From: Liolophura sinensis
Lineage: Eukaryota; Mollusca; Polyplacophora; Chitonida; Chitonidae
DNA length: 64,000 bases
Direction: 5' to 3'
Assembly (NCBI RefSeq): GCF_032854445.1
Contig: NW_027017962.1
Coordinates: 124,001-188,000 of the forward strand
The notes beneath the pieces were generated by a model. That model was not told where the DNA came from and did not search any database. It saw nothing but the letters and a program-made list of their open reading frames with translations. Shown piece after piece: positions 61,459-64,000 of this stretch (its first letter is position 1; every line of letters begins with the position of its first letter). The position numbers and the translations under genes are program-made.

Positions 61459-64000
61459 GGCCTCCATGGCCTAGTGGTTAGTGTGCTAGAGCAGCACCAC
61501 CCAGGAGCAATGTACACGTACATGCAGTGATGGAGGCCTCCATGGCCTAGTGGTTAGTGTGCTAGAGCAGCATCACCCAGGAGCAATGTACACGTACATG
61601 CAGTCACGGGGGCCTCCATGGCCTAGCTGTTAGTGTGCTAGAGCAGCACCACCCAGGAGCAATGCACACGTACATGCAGTGACGGAGGCCTCCATGGCCT
61701 AGCGGTTAGTGTGTTAGAGCAGCACCACCCAGGAGCAATGTACACATACAAGCAGTGACGGAGGCCTCCATGGCCTAGCGGTTAGTGTGCTAGGGCAGCA
61801 CCACCCAGGAGCAATGTACACGTACATGCAGTGACGGGGGCCTCCATGGCCTAGTGGTTAGTGTGTTAGAGCAGCACCACCCAGGAGCAGCGTACACGTA
61901 CATGCAGTGACGGAGGCCTCCATGGCCTAGTGGTAAGTGTGCTAGAGCAGCATCACCCAGGAGCAATGTACACGTACATGCAGTGACGGAGGCCTCCATG
62001 GCCTAGCGGTTAGTGTGCTAGAGCAGCATCACCCAGGAGCAATGTACATGTACATGCAGTGACGGGGACCTCCATGGCCTAGCGGTTAGTGCGCTAGAGC
62101 AGCACCACCCAGGAGCAATGTACACGTACATGCAGTGATGGGGGCCTCCATGGCCTAGCTGTTAGTGTGCTAGAGCAGCACCACCCAGGAGCAATGTACA
62201 CGTACATGCAGTGATGGGGGCCTCCATGGCCTAGCGGTTAGTGTACTAGAGCAGAACCACCCAGGAGCAATGTACACGTACATGCAGTGACGGAGGCCTC
62301 CATGGCCTAGAGGTTAGTGTGCTAGAGCAGCATCACCCAGGAGCACCTTACACGTACATGCAGTGACGGGGGCCTCCATGGCCTAGTGGTTAGTGTGCTA
62401 GAGCAGCACCACCCAGGAGCAATGTACACGTACATGCAGTGACGGAGGCCTCCATGGCGTTGTGGTTAGTGTGCTAGAGCAGCACCACCCAGGAGCAATG
62501 TACACGTACATGCAGTGATGGAGGCCTCCATGGCCTAGTGGTTAGTGTGCTAGAGCAGCACCACCCAGGAGCAGCGTACACATACATGCAGTGACGGAGT
62601 CCTCCATGGCCTAGTGGTTGGTGTGCTAGAGCAGCACCACCCAGGAGCAATGTACACGCACATGCAGTGATGGAGGCCTCCATGGCCTAGTGGTTAGTGT
62701 GCTAGAGCAGCACCACCCAGGAGCAGCGTACACGTACATGCAGTGATGGGGGACTCCATGGCCTAGCGGTTAGTGTGCTAGAGCAGCACCACCCAGGAGC
62801 AATGTACACGTACATGCAGTGATGGAGGCCTCCATGGCCTAGCGGTTAGTGTGCTAGAGCAGCACCACCCAGGAGCAATGCACACATACATGCAGTGACG
62901 GGGGCCTCCATGGCCTAGTGGTTAGTGTGCTAGAGCAGCACCACCCAGGAGCAATGTACACATACATGCAGTGACGGGGGCCTCCATGGCCTAGTGGTTA
63001 GTGTGCTAGAGCAGCACCACCCAGGAGCAATGTACACATACAAGCAGTGACGGAGGCCTCCATGGCCTAGTGGTTAGTGTGCTAGAGCAGCACCACCCAG
63101 GAGCAGCGTACACGTACATGCAGTGACGGAGGCCTCCATGGCCTAGTGGTTAGTGTGCTAGAGCAGCACCACCCAGGAGCAGCGTACACATACATGCAGT
63201 GATGGAGGCCTCCATGGCCTAGTGGTTAGTGTGTTAGAGCAGCACCACCCAGGAGCAATGTACACGTACATGCAGTGATGGAGGCCTCCATGGCCTAGTG
63301 GTTAGTGTGCTAGAGCAGCAACACCCAGGAGCAATGTACACGTACATGCAGTGACGGAGGCCTCCATGGCCTAGTGGTTGGTGTGCTAGAGCAGCACCAC
63401 CCAGGAGCAATGTACACGTACATGCAGTGATGGGGGCCTCCATGGCCTAGTGGTTAGTGTGCTAGAGCAGCACCACCCAAGAGCAATGTACACGTACATG
63501 CAGTGATGGGGGCCTCCATGGCCTAGTGGTTAGTGTGCTAGAGCAGCACCACCCAGGAGCAATGTATACGTATATGCAGTGATGGGGGCCTCCATGGCCT
63601 AGTAGTTAGTGTGCTAGAGCAGCACCACCCAGGAGCAATGTACACGTACATGCAGTGATGGAGGCCTCCATGGCCTAGTGGTTAGTGTGCTAGAGCAGCA
63701 CCACCCAGGAGCAATGTACACGTATATGAAGTGATGGGGGCCTCCATGGCCTAGTGGTTAGTGTGCTAGAGCAGCACCACCCAGGAGCAATGTACACGTA
63801 CATGCAGTGACGGGGGCCTCCATGGCCTAGTGGTTAGTGTGCTAGAGCAGCACCACCCAGGAGCAATGTACACGTACATGCAGTGATGGTGGCCTCCATG
63901 GCCTAGTGGTTAGTGTGCTAGAGCAGCATCACCCTGGAGCAGCATACACGTACATGCAGTGACGGAGGCCTTCATGGCCTAGTGGTTAGTGTGCTAGAGC
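61459..64000. repeat. 76-bp satellite derived from a SINE tRNA-like head
   Basis: About 33 units at 76 bp, running off the window end. The unit starts GGCCTCCATGGCCTAGTGGT, continues TAGTGTGCTAGAGCAGCACC and ACCCAGGAGCAATG, and ends in ACACGTACATGCAGTGA. The first ~53 nt align with the head of the SINE at 16055-16325, read on its sense strand. The B box and body are absent. It probably lies in an ACSS2 intron. Confidence 0.93.

Noticed and set aside
61459-64000. Cluster of tRNA genes
   Set aside because: Units resemble a tRNA A box but have no B box, no cloverleaf and no anticodon arm; they derive from a SINE head.

Overview
This is eukaryotic nuclear DNA. Three split genes with ordinary GT-AG introns can be read through it, separated and interrupted by many minisatellites and by tRNA-derived SINEs. 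The SINE families (tRNA-like head, tails ending in AATAAATAAATA or CACTCACTCACT) and the animal-type proteins point to a lophotrochozoan, most likely a mollusc. I cannot name the species from the sequence.

Layout. (1) 1-4521 holds no gene I can support. (2) 4522-18216, + strand: squalene monooxygenase (SQLE), eight coding exons. Its sequence is well conserved, but I count seven single-base insertions that break the reading frame. A THAP zinc-finger ORF lies antisense in its intron 6. (3) 18217-28180: SINEs, and a degenerate Ty3/gypsy retrotransposon with short LTRs (about 22072-26616). (4) 28188-45893, + strand: fatty-acid amide hydrolase (FAAH), 17 coding exons. They join in frame to 581 codons plus stop, with the amidase signature intact. 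(5) 45894-51567: the convergent intergenic region, with several minisatellites. (6) 51568-60927, - strand: the last seven coding exons of cytosolic-type acetyl-CoA synthetase (ACSS2), in frame, with the 5' part beyond the right edge. (7) 61459-64000: a 76-bp satellite built from the tRNA-like head of a SINE, which runs off the window.

The most striking pattern is in the introns. At several exon ends the 5' splice junction itself has become the unit of a tandem array, sometimes with part of the coding exon. FAAH intron 6 carries about 23 copies of a 77-bp unit (38 nt of exon plus 39 nt of intron). FAAH intron 1 carries about 13 copies of a 46-bp unit. ACSS2 carries more than 100 copies of a 24-bp unit and about 50 copies of a 33-bp unit. 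In each array the GTAAGT or GTGAGT motif is in the sense orientation of its host gene, on both strands. Weaker examples lie in FAAH introns 3 and 10 and SQLE intron 1. The authentic donors of these exons are therefore followed by long runs of near-identical donor sites.

All three genes act in lipid or acetyl-CoA metabolism: sterol synthesis, lipid-amide breakdown, and acetate activation. With only three genes in view this may be chance. There is no operon logic here; each gene should have its own promoter.
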